Shown one piece after another: positions 35,212 through 43,990 of a DNA stretch of 51,023 nucleotides. The translations under genes and the position numbers were made by a program. This stretch comes from Chitinophagales bacterium 65-1. GTDB lineage: Bacteria; Bacteroidota; Bacteroidia; Chitinophagales; Chitinophagaceae. The stretch spans positions 1-51,023 of the forward strand of contig MWYX01000050.1 of assembly GCA_002050465.1 (NCBI GenBank), written 5' to 3'. Within the stretch, counting starts at the first letter, position 1, and each line of letters starts with the position of its first letter. The notes under the pieces are model-generated. The model searched no databases. It saw nothing but the letters and a program-made list of their open reading frames with translations, and was not told the DNA's origin.

Positions 35212-36729
35212 CTATTTTCTTACTCCAAAGGAGTTTTTGTGTACAGAAGAATCCTTACGGATAAATATACCTGATACCCGTTTAAGAAACATAAAATAAG
35301 CTTCTTTATTAAAGATCTGGGAATCCCTTGTTGCTTTCCAGGTAAGAAAAACACCCACAGGGAATAACACAATAATGGGGAGCCACATCCCCATCATCGG
35401 CGTTAAGTTTTGCTGCTTTACCAATTTTTCACCAAATGTACTTAGTAAATGAAAGATAGTGAAGAATGTAAGCCCTACAAGAATTGGCATGCCTAACCCT
35501 CCTTTTCTGATAATAGAGCCTAATGGTGCTCCGATAAAAAGAAGAACCAGGCAGGCAACAGATAAAGAGAATTTTCTGTGCCATTCTATTAATATGGTAC
35601 GCACATTGCGCACATTTGTTAGGTATTCTGCGCCGGTAATTTGAAGTAAATTTCTTGAACTGCTTACTGCATATAATGCAGTTTGATTTACATCTTTTTC
35701 TAAGGTATCCGGTATAATGTCATCAAAAGTTTTTATTGTAATGTTATCTGTTGAGGTTTTTACTTTATCCTTATCTGATAAAGTTTTTACTTTATCCTTA
35801 TCTGATAATGCAGAATTTTGTTGTGTTGCCATTTTATCGTTAGAAAATTTAAAAAAAGGGCTTAGCTCTGTATCTGTTCTTTTTCCAAAAGACTCTTTTT
35901 TCTTATTTATAGAGTCAAGTACATTATCAAGCTGCCTCAGTGTTTGCATTTTAAAATTATTCCTATACAAGCTATCCGGCGTAAATTGTATATCAAGCTG
36001 GCTAAGGTCAAAAAGTTTATTATATTCCTTAAAGCTCAATCTTACAAATTCATTATTCGCGCCATTATAATTGCCTTTTTCTTCATACCGATAGCCGTTT
36101 TGTAATTTAAATTCCAGGAATTTTTTATCAGGGCTCATATTCATTGCCCCTTTTTCAGAAATTACAGTATTATCCTGAGGACCATTTGACTGTTCATAGA
36201 TTAAAATCCCTTTCAAACTTGTTTTGTCCTTTTCTTTTTTTGCCACTTTTATTGAATACCCTTTAAAACCATTATAAAATACTCCATCTTTTAAATTGAA
36301 AGCAGGGCTTTTGCGAAGGATATCATTATAAATTGTTGCAAATTTTAAATTAGCAACAGGAATTACGTAATTAGCAAACAGAAAGGTGATAAAACATAAT
36401 ATAAGTGCTACAAAAAAAAGAGGGCGCATAAATCTTAACAGGGAGATTCCGGAAGATTTAATGGCGACCAATTCAAAACTTTCTCCAAGCTTCCCAAAAG
36501 TCATTATCGATGAAAGCAAAATTGCAATAGGCAATGCCAGCGTTATTAATGTGGTACTGGCATAAATAATAAATTTTGTAAATGTAATTATATCCAGGCC
36601 CTTGCCAACCAGATCATCAATATACTTCCATAATATCTGCATTATTAAAACAAACAGTGTAATAAAAAATGTAACGATAAACGGCCCTACAAAAGCTTTA
36701 AGAATCAGTTTATCTAATTTTTTAATCAC
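35212..36729 (-). CDS. LptF/LptG family permease
   Basis: A 505-residue inner-membrane permease of the YjgP/YjgQ family, which with LptB extracts lipopolysaccharide towards the Lpt bridge. The N-terminal half has helices starting at KLILKAFVGPFIVTFFITLFV and ITLALPIAILLSSIMTFGKLGESFELVAIKSSGIS; the C-terminal half has FSLSVACLVLLFIGAPLGSIIRKGGLG. The periplasmic jelly-roll domain (about 130-380) contains KGAMNMSPDKKFLEFKL-like segments and an insertion with a perfect tandem duplication of nine residues (SDKDKVKTL, about 307-325). One such gene is seen; Bacteroidota often encode several LptF/G-like permeases. It is divergent from the gene at 36771. Confidence 0.92.
   Translation of the reverse strand: MIKKLDKLILKAFVGPFIVTFFITLFVLIMQILWKYIDDLVGKGLDIITFTKFIIYASTTLITLALPIAILLSSIMTFGKLGESFELVAIKSSGISLLRFMRPLFFVALILCFITFLFANYVIPVANLKFATIYNDILRKSPAFNLKDGVFYNGFKGYSIKVAKKEKDKTSLKGILIYEQSNGPQDNTVISEKGAMNMSPDKKFLEFKLQNGYRYEEKGNYNGANNEFVRLSFKEYNKLFDLSQLDIQFTPDSLYRNNFKMQTLRQLDNVLDSINKKKESFGKRTDTELSPFFKFSNDKMATQQNSALSDKDKVKTLSDKDKVKTSTDNITIKTFDDIIPDTLEKDVNQTALYAVSSSRNLLQITGAEYLTNVRNVRTILIEWHRKFSLSVACLVLLFIGAPLGSIIRKGGLGMPILVGLTFFTIFHLLSTFGEKLVKQQNLTPMMGMWLPIIVLFPVGVFLTWKATRDSQIFNKEAYFMFLKRVSGIFIRKDSSVHKNSFGVRK
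35756..35809. repeat. 27-bp tandem duplication inside the LptF/G gene
   Basis: Two head-to-tail copies of a 27-bp unit (35756-35782 and 35783-35809), identical except for the last base. In frame it duplicates SDKDKVKTL. Confidence 0.95.
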
Positions 36730-36770
36730 AGAAGAACTATGTTTAACTTTATAAAAGGAGCAACATTAGA

Positions 36771-37445
36771 ATGGAAACTTCAGCAAAAATACAGCTTTCA
36801 CCACAGGAATTGGAACTGGTGCAAAATACAGAGTGGCTAGTAACGAAGCGGATTATTACCAAAAAAGTATATGAAATGTTTGGTGATATTAGCATAATAC
36901 TGAAGGATGAAATAAGTTCTTCATATAATTTTTTATTCCCAGAAAATATTAAGCATAAAACAGGAAAGATTTCCCAGGGAGAGAATTACCAGTTGTTTCC
37001 TTATGTTATCCTGGATTATCCGGCTTTCTTTTGGAAGGACAGAATCTTTGCTGTAAGAACTATGTTCTGGTGGGGAAATTTTTTCAGTGTTACATTACAT
37101 TTATCAGGCATTTATAAACAAAACTTCATTCACAATTTTCCTAACCTTCTTTTGCAGTTACAAAAAAATAATTTTTTTATTTGTGTAAATGAGAACGAAT
37201 GGCAGCACCATTTTAAAGAAGATAATTACATACCTAGCTCATCCATTACATTGAAAGACTTTGAAACAATAAATGAAAAAGATTTTTTTAAGGTTTCAAA
37301 AAAGCTACCGCTATCTGAATGGGCAAACGCAAATAAATTTATAATAAATACTTTCAGGGAAATTATGCAGTTGCTTGATATCAGTTACCCAACCGGTAAA
37401 AAAGGTCTTTTACCTGAGTTTCCCAAAGCTGGCTCTGATCTTTAA
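36771..37445 (+). CDS. Hypothetical protein, aromatic-rich, 224 residues
   Basis: I do not recognise this family. The protein has no signal peptide or membrane helix and is rich in Phe, Trp and Tyr (YVILDYPAFFWKDRIFAVRT, FWWGNFFSVTLHLSG), suggesting a compact globular domain. It begins METSAKIQLSPQELELVQNTEWL. A good Shine-Dalgarno-like AAAGGAG (36754-36760) lies 10 bp before the ATG, which is unusual for this phylum. It is divergent from the LptF/G gene by 41 bp, and its last 65 bases overlap the convergent START-like gene, both frames being read. The intact length and RBS support a real gene. Confidence 0.75.
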   Translation: METSAKIQLSPQELELVQNTEWLVTKRIITKKVYEMFGDISIILKDEISSSYNFLFPENIKHKTGKISQGENYQLFPYVILDYPAFFWKDRIFAVRTMFWWGNFFSVTLHLSGIYKQNFIHNFPNLLLQLQKNNFFICVNENEWQHHFKEDNYIPSSSITLKDFETINEKDFFKVSKKLPLSEWANANKFIINTFREIMQLLDISYPTGKKGLLPEFPKAGSDL

Positions 37446-37764
37446 TTTCTTTCTTTTCGGCAAAATCAGTGATAGTAAGAATTGTTTGGCCTGTAACTTC
37501 TGATTTATCTATTTTAAATTCAAAAAATTCATCTTTTGGAGATTTTATCCAATGGTATCGAATAAATTTATTTTCTTCACTTTCCATTACTTCTGCTTCT
37601 TCTTCTTCTGATCCATCCCACGAAAAACTAAATAGCCCGTCACGCTCTTCTACTTTATCAGCAAACCATTCCTGTAACCCGGTTTGACTGGATAAAAAAT
37701 CATATAAAATTACTGGGGAACATCTTACCGGGTATTCTAATGTGTACTTAACTTTCTTACTCAT
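37381..37764 (-). CDS. START-like/SRPBCC domain protein
   Basis: A 127-residue single-domain protein of the SRPBCC (START-like, AHSA1-type) helix-grip fold. Family pattern: KVKYTLEYPVRCSPVILYDFLSS at the start, LQEWFADKVEERDGLFSFSWDG, KFIRYHWIKSPKDEFFEFKI, TILTITDFAEKKE, then a long C-terminal helix (QLWETQVKDLFYRLGN). The fold makes a hydrophobic pocket; the ligand is unknown. Its C-terminal helix is encoded antisense to the end of the preceding gene (65-bp overlap). The helix is a normal part of the fold, so I take the overlap as genuine on this side. Confidence 0.88.
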   Translation of the reverse strand: MSKKVKYTLEYPVRCSPVILYDFLSSQTGLQEWFADKVEERDGLFSFSWDGSEEEEAEVMESEENKFIRYHWIKSPKDEFFEFKIDKSEVTGQTILTITDFAEKKEIKDQSQLWETQVKDLFYRLGN

Positions 37765-37981
37765 CTTGATAAATTCGTATTGTATAGGTGCAATAATAGA
37801 AAATAAATCAACTAAACAAAATTTTATTTAAGTATTAATAATAAATTACTGCGTAGCCGAGTAAATACACAAATAAAAATTTCTTTATATACTATAAATA
37901 TTATAATTTACGTTAGATGCAGAATTAACAAATTTTTAACCCCTACAAACACTTTACGAAATACAATCCGACCCTATGAGT

Positions 37982-38848
37982 ATGCGCCAGCTCAAGATCT
38001 CAAAATCTATCACTAATCGTGAAAGCCAGAGTTTGGAAAAATACCTGCAGGAAATAGGTAAGGTTGACCTGATTACGCCAGAGGAAGAAGTAAAACTTGC
38101 GGTTCTTATAAAACAGGGTGATCAAAAAGCTTTGGACAGATTAACTAAAGCCAACCTACGTTTTGTAGTTTCAGTTGCAAAACAATATCAAAACCAGGGT
38201 CTTACATTACCCGATCTTATTAATGAAGGGAACCTGGGTTTAATAAAGGCAGCACAACGCTTTGATGAAACACGTGGATTTAAATTTATTTCGTACGGAG
38301 TTTGGTGGATACGCCAAAGTATTTTACAGGCACTTGCAGAACAGGCAAGAATTGTACGCCTGCCTTTAAATAAAGTAGGCTTAACCAACCGCATTAGCAG
38401 GGCGTATTCGCAGTTGGAGCAGGAATTTGAAAGAGAGCCAACACCGGAAGAGCTGGCTTTTCACTTAGATATGGATGCTGAAGAGGTGGCAGCTACATTA
38501 AACATGGCTACACGCCATGTAAGTATGGATTCTCCTATGAGTGCGGGTGAAGACAGTACCCTTATTGATATTATGCGCAATCCAAATGCTGATAGCAGCG
38601 ATCTTAAAATAGAATTTAAAGAATCCCTGAAAACAGAAATTGACCGTTCTTTAAGCGCTTTAACCGAAAGGCAAAAAGATGTTATCCGGTATTTTTTTGG
38701 AATTGGCATAGATCATCCCATGAGCCTGGAAGATATTGGTACTCATTTTCACTTAACCAGGGAAAGGGTAAGACAGATAAAAGATAAAGCTTTAATAAAG
38801 TTAAGATCAGCCACAAGATGTGATATGCTGAGAGCATATATGGGATAA
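37982..38848 (+). CDS. rpoD: Primary RNA polymerase sigma factor (RpoD/SigA)
   Basis: A 288-residue sigma-70 factor. Regions: 1.2 ([23 protein letters not shown]), 2 ([17 protein letters not shown] ... [20 protein letters not shown] ... [10 protein letters not shown]), 3 ([20 protein letters not shown]) and 4 ([16 protein letters not shown] ... [19 protein letters not shown]). It lacks region 1.1 and the large non-conserved region of E. coli RpoD, as is normal in Bacteroidota. It should recognise the TTTG/TAnnTTTG promoters seen in this window. The start MRQLKI is the usual family start; an in-frame ATG two codons upstream (37976) is possible. The stop codon TAA is the first codon of a C/G-rich repeat. 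Confidence 0.97.
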   Translation: MRQLKISKSITNRESQSLEKYLQEIGKVDLITPEEEVKLAVLIKQGDQKALDRLTKANLRFVVSVAKQYQNQGLTLPDLINEGNLGLIKAAQRFDETRGFKFISYGVWWIRQSILQALAEQARIVRLPLNKVGLTNRISRAYSQLEQEFEREPTPEELAFHLDMDAEEVAATLNMATRHVSMDSPMSAGEDSTLIDIMRNPNADSSDLKIEFKESLKTEIDRSLSALTERQKDVIRYFFGIGIDHPMSLEDIGTHFHLTRERVRQIKDKALIKLRSATRCDMLRAYMG

Positions 38849-38872
38849 AGCCCCTAACCCCGAAGGGGAACA
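38846..38872 (+). repeat. Short C/G-rich repeat starting at the rpoD stop codon
   Basis: TAAAGCCCCTAACCCC followed by GAAGGGGAAC, with CCCC/GGGG able to pair. It resembles the longer elements at 13061-13108 and 44627-44676 and, like them, its TAA is the stop codon of the gene. There is no T run, so it is not a standard terminator. Confidence 0.65.
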
Positions 38873-38964
38873 AAGTATAGAATTCCTTAATTTCGTATAG
38901 ATATTAGTGAATATGACAATAGTTTATATTCACTTTTTTATTTTTACCATTTCAAATCATATAG

Positions 38965-40287
38965 ATGTTCGAATCATTAAGTGATAAATTAGATTCCGCC
39001 TTTAAAAATCTAAAAGGTCAGGGAAGAATAACTGAATTAAATATCGCCTCTACTTTAAAAGAAATTCGCCGTGCACTTGTTGATGCGGATGTAAACTATA
39101 AAATCGCTAAAGAATTTACAGATTCCGTTAAAGAAAAAGCTACAGGCGAAAAGGTTATCAATGCTATTAGCCCTGGGCAATTGATGGTGAAAATTGTAAA
39201 GGATGAGCTTGCGGAATTGATGGGGGGCACAGAAAGTGATCTCGACCTGAAAGGTAACCCCACCATCATTTTAATAGCAGGATTGCAGGGAAGTGGTAAA
39301 ACAACTTTCAGTGGTAAGTTGGCTAATTATTTAAAAACCAGAAAAGGAAAATCGCCGTTGCTGGTGGCTGCAGATATTTACCGGCCTGCAGCTATAGATC
39401 AATTAAAGATTCTGGGAGAACAGGTTAATGTAGATGTATACAGTGAGCCTGAAAATAAAGATGCAGTATCAATTGTACAAAATGCTATTAAAGAGGCAAA
39501 GTCTAAAAATAAAAATGTAGTAATTATAGATACCGCCGGCCGTTTAGCGGTTGATGAAGTGATGATGACGGAGGTTGCCAATATTAAAGCATCTGTTAAC
39601 CCCCAGGAAATTTTATTTGTGGTTGATAGTATGACGGGTCAGGATGCGGTGAATACGGCAGCGGAATTTAATAAGAGATTGGATTTTACGGGGGTGGTGT
39701 TAACCAAGCTTGACGGAGATACAAGGGGCGGTGCGGCAATCTCTATTAAATACACAGTTACTAAGCCCATAAAGTTTACCAGCAGTGGCGAAAAAATGGA
39801 TACCCTGGATATTTTTTATCCTGAGCGTATGGCGCAGCGGATATTAGGTATGGGAGATATTGTTAGTCTGGTGGAAAAGGCGCAGGATCAATTTGATGAA
39901 GAGCAGGCAAAGAAACTGGAGAAAAGGATCCGTAAAAACCAGTTTGATTTTGAGGACTTTAAAACCCAGTTACAGCAAATTAAAAAAATGGGTAACCTCA
40001 AAGATCTGATGGGAATGATACCCGGCGTAGGCAAGCAAATAAAAGATGTAGATGTTAATGACGACTCTTTTAAAGGAATAGAAGCAATGATAAATTCCAT
40101 GACGCTGGAAGAGCGGAGAAATCCTGATATAATAAACCCAAGCAGAAAGCATCGGATTGCCAAAGGAAGTGGTAAAGACATTGCCGAACTGAATGCGTTT
40201 ATAAAGCAATTTGAACAGATGAAGGATATGATGAAGATGATGAATAAAATGCCTATGGGAAAGCTGGCAGGTTTGGCAAAAAGATAA
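38965..40287 (+). CDS. ffh: Signal recognition particle protein Ffh
   Basis: A 440-residue SRP54 GTPase that, with SRP RNA, targets nascent membrane proteins to FtsY. The N domain (1-95, with ALVDADVNYKIAKEF) is followed by the G domain with G1 GLQGSGKTTFSGKLA (106-120), AADIYRPAAIDQL, DTAGRLAVD and TKLDGDTRGGAA. The M domain (about 300-440) contains RGxGKxxxxxN-like HRIAKGSGKDIAELNAFIKQF and Met-rich helices (MKDMMKMMNKMPMGKLAG) for signal-sequence and RNA binding. rpsP follows after 98 bp with its own promoter. No SRP RNA gene was identified in the window. Confidence 0.97.
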   Translation: MFESLSDKLDSAFKNLKGQGRITELNIASTLKEIRRALVDADVNYKIAKEFTDSVKEKATGEKVINAISPGQLMVKIVKDELAELMGGTESDLDLKGNPTIILIAGLQGSGKTTFSGKLANYLKTRKGKSPLLVAADIYRPAAIDQLKILGEQVNVDVYSEPENKDAVSIVQNAIKEAKSKNKNVVIIDTAGRLAVDEVMMTEVANIKASVNPQEILFVVDSMTGQDAVNTAAEFNKRLDFTGVVLTKLDGDTRGGAAISIKYTVTKPIKFTSSGEKMDTLDIFYPERMAQRILGMGDIVSLVEKAQDQFDEEQAKKLEKRIRKNQFDFEDFKTQLQQIKKMGNLKDLMGMIPGVGKQIKDVDVNDDSFKGIEAMINSMTLEERRNPDIINPSRKHRIAKGSGKDIAELNAFIKQFEQMKDMMKMMNKMPMGKLAGLAKR

Positions 40288-40298
40288 TTATTATTTCA

Positions 40299-40330
40299 TT
40301 TGGATTTTTATATTCCAAACCTTATCTTCG
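40299..40330 (+). promoter_or_regulatory. rpsP promoter, TTTG-N20-TATCTTCG
   Basis: TTTG at 40299-40302 and TATCTTCG at 40323-40330. The -7 differs from TAnnTTTG at one base, a variant also seen upstream of the peroxiredoxin gene (43954) and rny (18162). Confidence 0.55.
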
Positions 40331-40385
40331 CTGTCCTTTAAGAAAACACTATTAACTAACAACCCAAAAAAAATTTCTATTTTTT

Positions 40386-40889
40386 ATGGCTGTAAAAATG
40401 AGATTGCAACGGCATGGCTCAAAGAAGAGACCATTTTACTTTATTGTAGTTGCAGACGGACGCAGTCCGAGAGATGGTAAATTCATTCAGAAATTAGGCT
40501 CTTATAACCCTTTAACTGTTCCTGCTTCTATACAAATTGACCGGCAAAAAGCATTGGATTGGCTGCACAAAGGTGCCCAACCAACTGATACGGTACGCCG
40601 AATATTAAGCTTTAAAGGAGTGTTGTTTCTTAAGCATTTATTGCGTGGAGTAAGCCTTGGTTTATTTGATGAAGCAACAGCTATGGAAAAATTCACAAAG
40701 TGGAGCGGAGAGCATGAGCAGGAATTTGCCAAGCGCCAGGATAGTCATAAAAAAGCCAGACCCAAAGGTAACCAGTCTTATGTAAGAAAAGAAGCTCCTA
40801 AAAAAACTGAAGAAGTTACTCAGGTTTCCGAAACTGTGTCCCAGGATACTGAAGCAGGTGTTGAAGCTGAGCCCAAAACCCAAGAATAA
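40386..40889 (+). CDS. rpsP: 30S ribosomal protein S16 with C-terminal extension
   Basis: A 167-residue S16. The conserved core is residues 1-80 ([41 protein letters not shown], split here as two motifs: [16 protein letters not shown] and [12 protein letters not shown]). [21 protein letters not shown] ends the core. The remaining 85 residues, absent in E. coli (82 residues in total), are charged: a helix ([19 protein letters not shown]), then a Lys/Pro stretch and a Glu/Thr-rich acidic tail ending EPKTQE. Such tails are common in Bacteroidota S16. It is followed by a terminator, a palindromic repeat, then rimM. Confidence 0.96.
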   Translation: MAVKMRLQRHGSKKRPFYFIVVADGRSPRDGKFIQKLGSYNPLTVPASIQIDRQKALDWLHKGAQPTDTVRRILSFKGVLFLKHLLRGVSLGLFDEATAMEKFTKWSGEHEQEFAKRQDSHKKARPKGNQSYVRKEAPKKTEEVTQVSETVSQDTEAGVEAEPKTQE

Positions 40890-40911
40890 TCACAATAAAT
40901 ATTTACTTAAG

Positions 40912-40938
40912 GTCCCGGTTTTTATCGGGACTTTTTTT
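40912..40938 (+). terminator. Terminator after rpsP
   Basis: Stem GTCCCG / CGGGAC with loop GTTTTTAT, followed by seven T. It lies 22 bp after the rpsP stop. Confidence 0.88.
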
Positions 40939-40948
40939 ATTTAATTTC

Positions 40949-41029
40949 ACGCAAAGGCGCTAAAGAAGCAAAGCCGCAAGAAACTTTAATATACTTAGCG
41001 CCTTATATTTACTCTGCGCCTTAGCGAGA
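40949..41029. repeat. Palindromic GCAAAG-type repeat between rpsP and rimM
   Basis: Left arm has words CGCAAAG, GCGCTAAAG, AAGCAAAG, CCGCAAG at about 8-9 base spacing. Right arm has the inverted words CTTAGCGCC and GCGCCTTAGCG. It ends 6 bp before the rimM ATG, so it forms the rimM leader. Confidence 0.75.
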
Positions 41030-41035
41030 CATATT

Positions 41036-41551
41036 ATGGATAATTATTTTAAAATAGGCAAGCTTGTAGCCACTTACGCTCTCAAAGGAGAAATAATCTT
41101 ACAGCACAGTCTTGGTAAAAAATCTTCTCTCAAAGGCTTGGAAACTCTGTTTATAGAGGAAAAAAGAGACAGTTTTATCCCCTACTTTATTGAATCAGCA
41201 AAAATAAAAAGTGATACAGAAACATATGTAAAGTTTGAAGGAATAGACAGTAAAGAAGCCGCCCATAAACTTATACAAAAAGAAATATGGCTACTGGAAA
41301 ATGAGTTTAAAAAGTTTGCTGATAAATCTGCTCCTATTTCTTTATTAGGTTTTACCATGATAAATGAAGAAGAAGACCTTGGAGAAATATTGGAAATTAT
41401 TGAACAGCCTCACCAGGTATTATGTAAAATATTATTGAATGGCAAAGAAGCATTGATACCTATCCATGAAGAATTTTTAGATAAGATCGATAAAAAGAAC
41501 AGGAAGGTTTTTGTAATGTTGCCGGATGGTTTGCTGGAGATTTACAGGTAA
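41036..41551 (+). CDS. rimM: Ribosome maturation factor RimM
   Basis: A 171-residue 16S rRNA processing protein that binds S19 in pre-30S particles. The N-terminal beta-barrel domain (YFKIGKLVATYALKGEIIL, VKFEGIDSKEAAHKLIQKEIWLL) precedes the PRC-barrel domain (SLLGFTMINEEEDLGEILEIIEQP, CKILLNGKEALIPIHEEFLD). The normal HGxxGE motif of the first loop appears as YALKGE. It lies downstream of rpsP as in many bacteria, but a terminator and repeat separate them; trmD does not follow. The next gene is convergent, with only 1 bp between the stop codons. Confidence 0.93.
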   Translation: MDNYFKIGKLVATYALKGEIILQHSLGKKSSLKGLETLFIEEKRDSFIPYFIESAKIKSDTETYVKFEGIDSKEAAHKLIQKEIWLLENEFKKFADKSAPISLLGFTMINEEEDLGEILEIIEQPHQVLCKILLNGKEALIPIHEEFLDKIDKKNRKVFVMLPDGLLEIYR

Positions 41552-41552
41552 T

Positions 41553-42245
41553 TCATCTTTTTTCATCTTTCATTAATTTATTTATCATTATCCCAGCACC
41601 AATTGGGCTAAATCCCTTTTCAATACACGCTTTATTTAACAATTCTGCAGTTATGCCAGAAGCATACATATCATAAACTTTTGTTTTAGTATAAGTATCA
41701 ATCAGGTGTTTGTATTTTGGATTTTTTATTTCTTCAACAACTTCTTCAGCATCAGTTTTAGTTATTATTTTTTTCAAAGCAAAAAGCTCATTGTAGTAAA
41801 CGTCACTAAAAAAGGTGAAGAAAAATTTGTCCTTGAATAATTTAGCATCTACTATATGTAAAGTATCAATCTGATTCTTGGTTAATCCAAAATTCTGTTG
41901 CAGAACACCTAATTCTTTATTAGATATATTTTTAAGTATGAGCAAAGAGTACCTAGTTTCAGGATATGGATCATTTGTCATCTGTAACGAATCTAATTTC
42001 TCTAATTTGAAGACAGTAATTTCGTTATCCGTTATTGAGGAAACAATTTTGTAATGTTCGCGGGAATTTTCAATACATGGTCTATCAATAAAACATTTGT
42101 AAAGGTAAATCGTATCATTCCTTTTATGAAGTTTTCTTACCTCTCCATCTATTCCAATAAACTTGTAATCTTGTTTTAAATTAAATTGCCCTTTTGCACA
42201 ACCTATCAATGAAATAAGTAAAAGATAAAAAAGTGTTTTATACAT
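41553..42245 (-). CDS. Putative lipoprotein of unknown function
   Basis: A 230-residue protein with a lipoprotein signal (MYKTLFYLLLISLIGCAKGQ; lipobox LIGC, Cys16). No domain is recognised. The mature part is mixed alpha/beta and charged, with a C-terminal motif IKNPKYKHLIDTYTKTKVYD, MYASGITAELLNKACIEKGF and SPIGAGIMINKLMK. Its stop codon is 1 bp from that of rimM and its start is 46 bp from dinB, leaving little room for regulation. Outer- or inner-membrane anchoring in the periplasm is expected. Confidence 0.8.
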   Translation of the reverse strand: MYKTLFYLLLISLIGCAKGQFNLKQDYKFIGIDGEVRKLHKRNDTIYLYKCFIDRPCIENSREHYKIVSSITDNEITVFKLEKLDSLQMTNDPYPETRYSLLILKNISNKELGVLQQNFGLTKNQIDTLHIVDAKLFKDKFFFTFFSDVYYNELFALKKIITKTDAEEVVEEIKNPKYKHLIDTYTKTKVYDMYASGITAELLNKACIEKGFSPIGAGIMINKLMKDEKR

Positions 42246-42297
42246 AGCCTATACTATTAGCTCAACTAAATATACATTACTCTCCATAATTTTGCTC

Positions 42298-43452
42298 ATG
42301 CCCTCCTCCGTCCAACATATCAATGCCCATTTTGATTTGGATTCATTTTTTGTTTCAGTCGAAATATTAAATAACCTATCCTTAAAAGGCAAGCCTGTAA
42401 TTGTTGGTGGCGCTGAACGTGGCGTGGTAGCCGCCTGCAGCTATGAAGCAAGGAAATTTGGTGTGCATTCTGCGATGCCATCTTCCCAGGCAAAGAGGCT
42501 TTGCCCGCAGGCAATTTTTGTAAAAGGAAATTACGCAGAGTATAGCCGGTATTCCAGATGGGTTACAGAAATTATTGCTTCCAGGGCACCGCTGTTTGAA
42601 AAAGCTTCAGTAGATGAATTTTATTTGGACCTTACCGGAATGGATAAATATTTTGACGCACTGCAATGGACTATCGATCTGCGGCAGCTAATAATTAATG
42701 ATACAGGCTTGCCCATCTCCTTTGGATTAGCCAATAATAAAATGGTGGCTAAAATGGCTACCAACGAAGCAAAACCAAACGGTTTTTTACAGGTTCCTTT
42801 CGGAAAAGAAAAAGAATTTTTAGCTCCTCTTGATGTAAATAAAATTCCCGGTGTGGGTGAACAAACGGAACAGGTTTTAAAACATATGGGAATAAACATC
42901 ATTGCTGATATTCATAAAAATACTCCTGATGAGTTGGAGAAAAAGTTAGGCAAATGGGGCATTGACTTGTGGAATAAGGCGCAGGGAATACATACATCTA
43001 AAGTAGTTCCCTATCATGAAGCAAAATCAATTTCAACAGAAAATACTTTTGATGAGAACGTTCTTGATATGAAATTTTTAATGAGTGAAGTGGTAAGAAT
43101 GACAGAACGAATTGCCTATGAACTAAGGCAGGAGGGAAAAGTTGCAGGCTGCATAGCAGTGAAGATCCGCTATCCTGATTTCCAAACAACTTCACGGCAA
43201 ACAACAATTCCCTATACAGCTGCAGAAGATGAAATGATACCGGTAGTAAAAGACCTCTTTCATAAATTATATAAAAAAGGTACACCTGTCCGCTTGCTGG
43301 GCGTACGTTTAAGCGAACTGACCAATAATGCTGTGCAGACAAATTTGTTTAGTGATAAAGAGAAAAAAACAGACTTATATAAAGCGATTGATGATGTAAA
43401 AAATCGTTTTGGGAAAAGCAGTGTATTAAGAGCTGCGGGAAAATTTAAATAA
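42298..43452 (+). CDS. dinB: DNA polymerase IV
   Basis: A 384-residue Y-family translesion polymerase. Active-site acidic residues are in HFDLDSFFVSVE and KASVDEFYLDLTG. Other features are KPVIVGGAERGVVAACSYEARKFG (split: PVIVGGAERGVVAACSY, EARKFGVHSAMP), GLANNKMVAKMATNEAKPNG, the helix-hairpin-helix IPGVGEQTEQVLKHMGI and a little-finger domain (about 240-345). It ends NRFGKSSVLRAAGKFK without a clear C-terminal beta-clamp motif. A TAATTTTG at 42287-42294 would place transcription start at about the ATG, so the message may be leaderless. It overlaps the convergent rrf2 gene by 8 bp. Confidence 0.95.
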   Translation: MPSSVQHINAHFDLDSFFVSVEILNNLSLKGKPVIVGGAERGVVAACSYEARKFGVHSAMPSSQAKRLCPQAIFVKGNYAEYSRYSRWVTEIIASRAPLFEKASVDEFYLDLTGMDKYFDALQWTIDLRQLIINDTGLPISFGLANNKMVAKMATNEAKPNGFLQVPFGKEKEFLAPLDVNKIPGVGEQTEQVLKHMGINIIADIHKNTPDELEKKLGKWGIDLWNKAQGIHTSKVVPYHEAKSISTENTFDENVLDMKFLMSEVVRMTERIAYELRQEGKVAGCIAVKIRYPDFQTTSRQTTIPYTAAEDEMIPVVKDLFHKLYKKGTPVRLLGVRLSELTNNAVQTNLFSDKEKKTDLYKAIDDVKNRFGKSSVLRAAGKFK

Positions 43453-43870
43453 CCAACCGCTGCCCGCTAAGGATATCTGCCAGCGTTTTCTTTTCCAATA
43501 TCTTTAAAGTAGCGTCTCTTGTGAGCGCCATCACCCTTCGCAATCCGCAATTTTCTTCGTTGCAATCTTCACACCTTCTATAAAAATTCAGGCTTACACA
43601 AGGTAGTAAAGCAATAGGGCCATTAATTATCCTTATAACAGCCGCAAGATTTATTTTTTTAGGAGAATGTTTTAAAATATATCCGCCCCCTTTTCCCTTT
43701 TTACTTTCTAAAAAATCAGCCTTTTTAAGTTCATTCAAAATATTTTCTAAAAACTTCAACGGAATATTTTTGCGGTTGGCAATATCACAGATTAGTATGG
43801 GGCCTTTGCCATAATTTTCGGCAAGATCAGTTAATGCCCTGAATGCATATTGGGTCTTTTTGGAAAGCAT
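43445..43870 (-). CDS. Rrf2 family transcriptional regulator
   Basis: A 141-residue Rrf2-type winged-helix regulator. The N-terminal DNA-binding domain reads MLSKKTQYAFRALTDLAENYG, ANRKNIPLKFLENILNELKKADFL, KGKGGGYILKHSP. The effector region has four cysteines, Cys91, Cys100, Cys103 and Cys108 (CVSLNFYRRCEDCNEENC), a C-x8-C-x2-C-x4-C pattern that suggests an iron-sulfur cluster as in IscR/NsrR-type members. It is divergent from the peroxiredoxin gene, 120 bp apart, so it may control that gene and itself in response to oxidative stress or cluster status. That regulatory link is inference. Confidence 0.92.
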   Translation of the reverse strand: MLSKKTQYAFRALTDLAENYGKGPILICDIANRKNIPLKFLENILNELKKADFLESKKGKGGGYILKHSPKKINLAAVIRIINGPIALLPCVSLNFYRRCEDCNEENCGLRRVMALTRDATLKILEKKTLADILSGQRLVI

Positions 43871-43912
43871 CGTGCTGTAAAACTATTATGAGATAAGCTG
43901 TTCTATTAAACA

Positions 43913-43961
43913 AATTTATAACATAATAATCTATCAATTTAATAGGATATTAATATCTTCG
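43913..43961 (+). promoter_or_regulatory. Peroxiredoxin promoter region with inverted repeat
   Basis: CTATTAAA (43913-43920) and TTTAATAG (43938-43945) are an 8-bp perfect inverted repeat with a 17-bp spacer. A -7-like TATCTTCG lies at 43954-43961, so the repeat covers the -33 region. It is a candidate operator for the divergent Rrf2 regulator. Confidence 0.45.
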
Positions 43962-43990
43962 CTGCTATTCTTATACAAAAAGTACATTTT

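Noticed and set aside
40890-41035. trmD expected near rpsP-rimM
   Set aside because: No methyltransferase frame is present; the space holds only a terminator and a repeat, and rimM is followed by a convergent lipoprotein gene.
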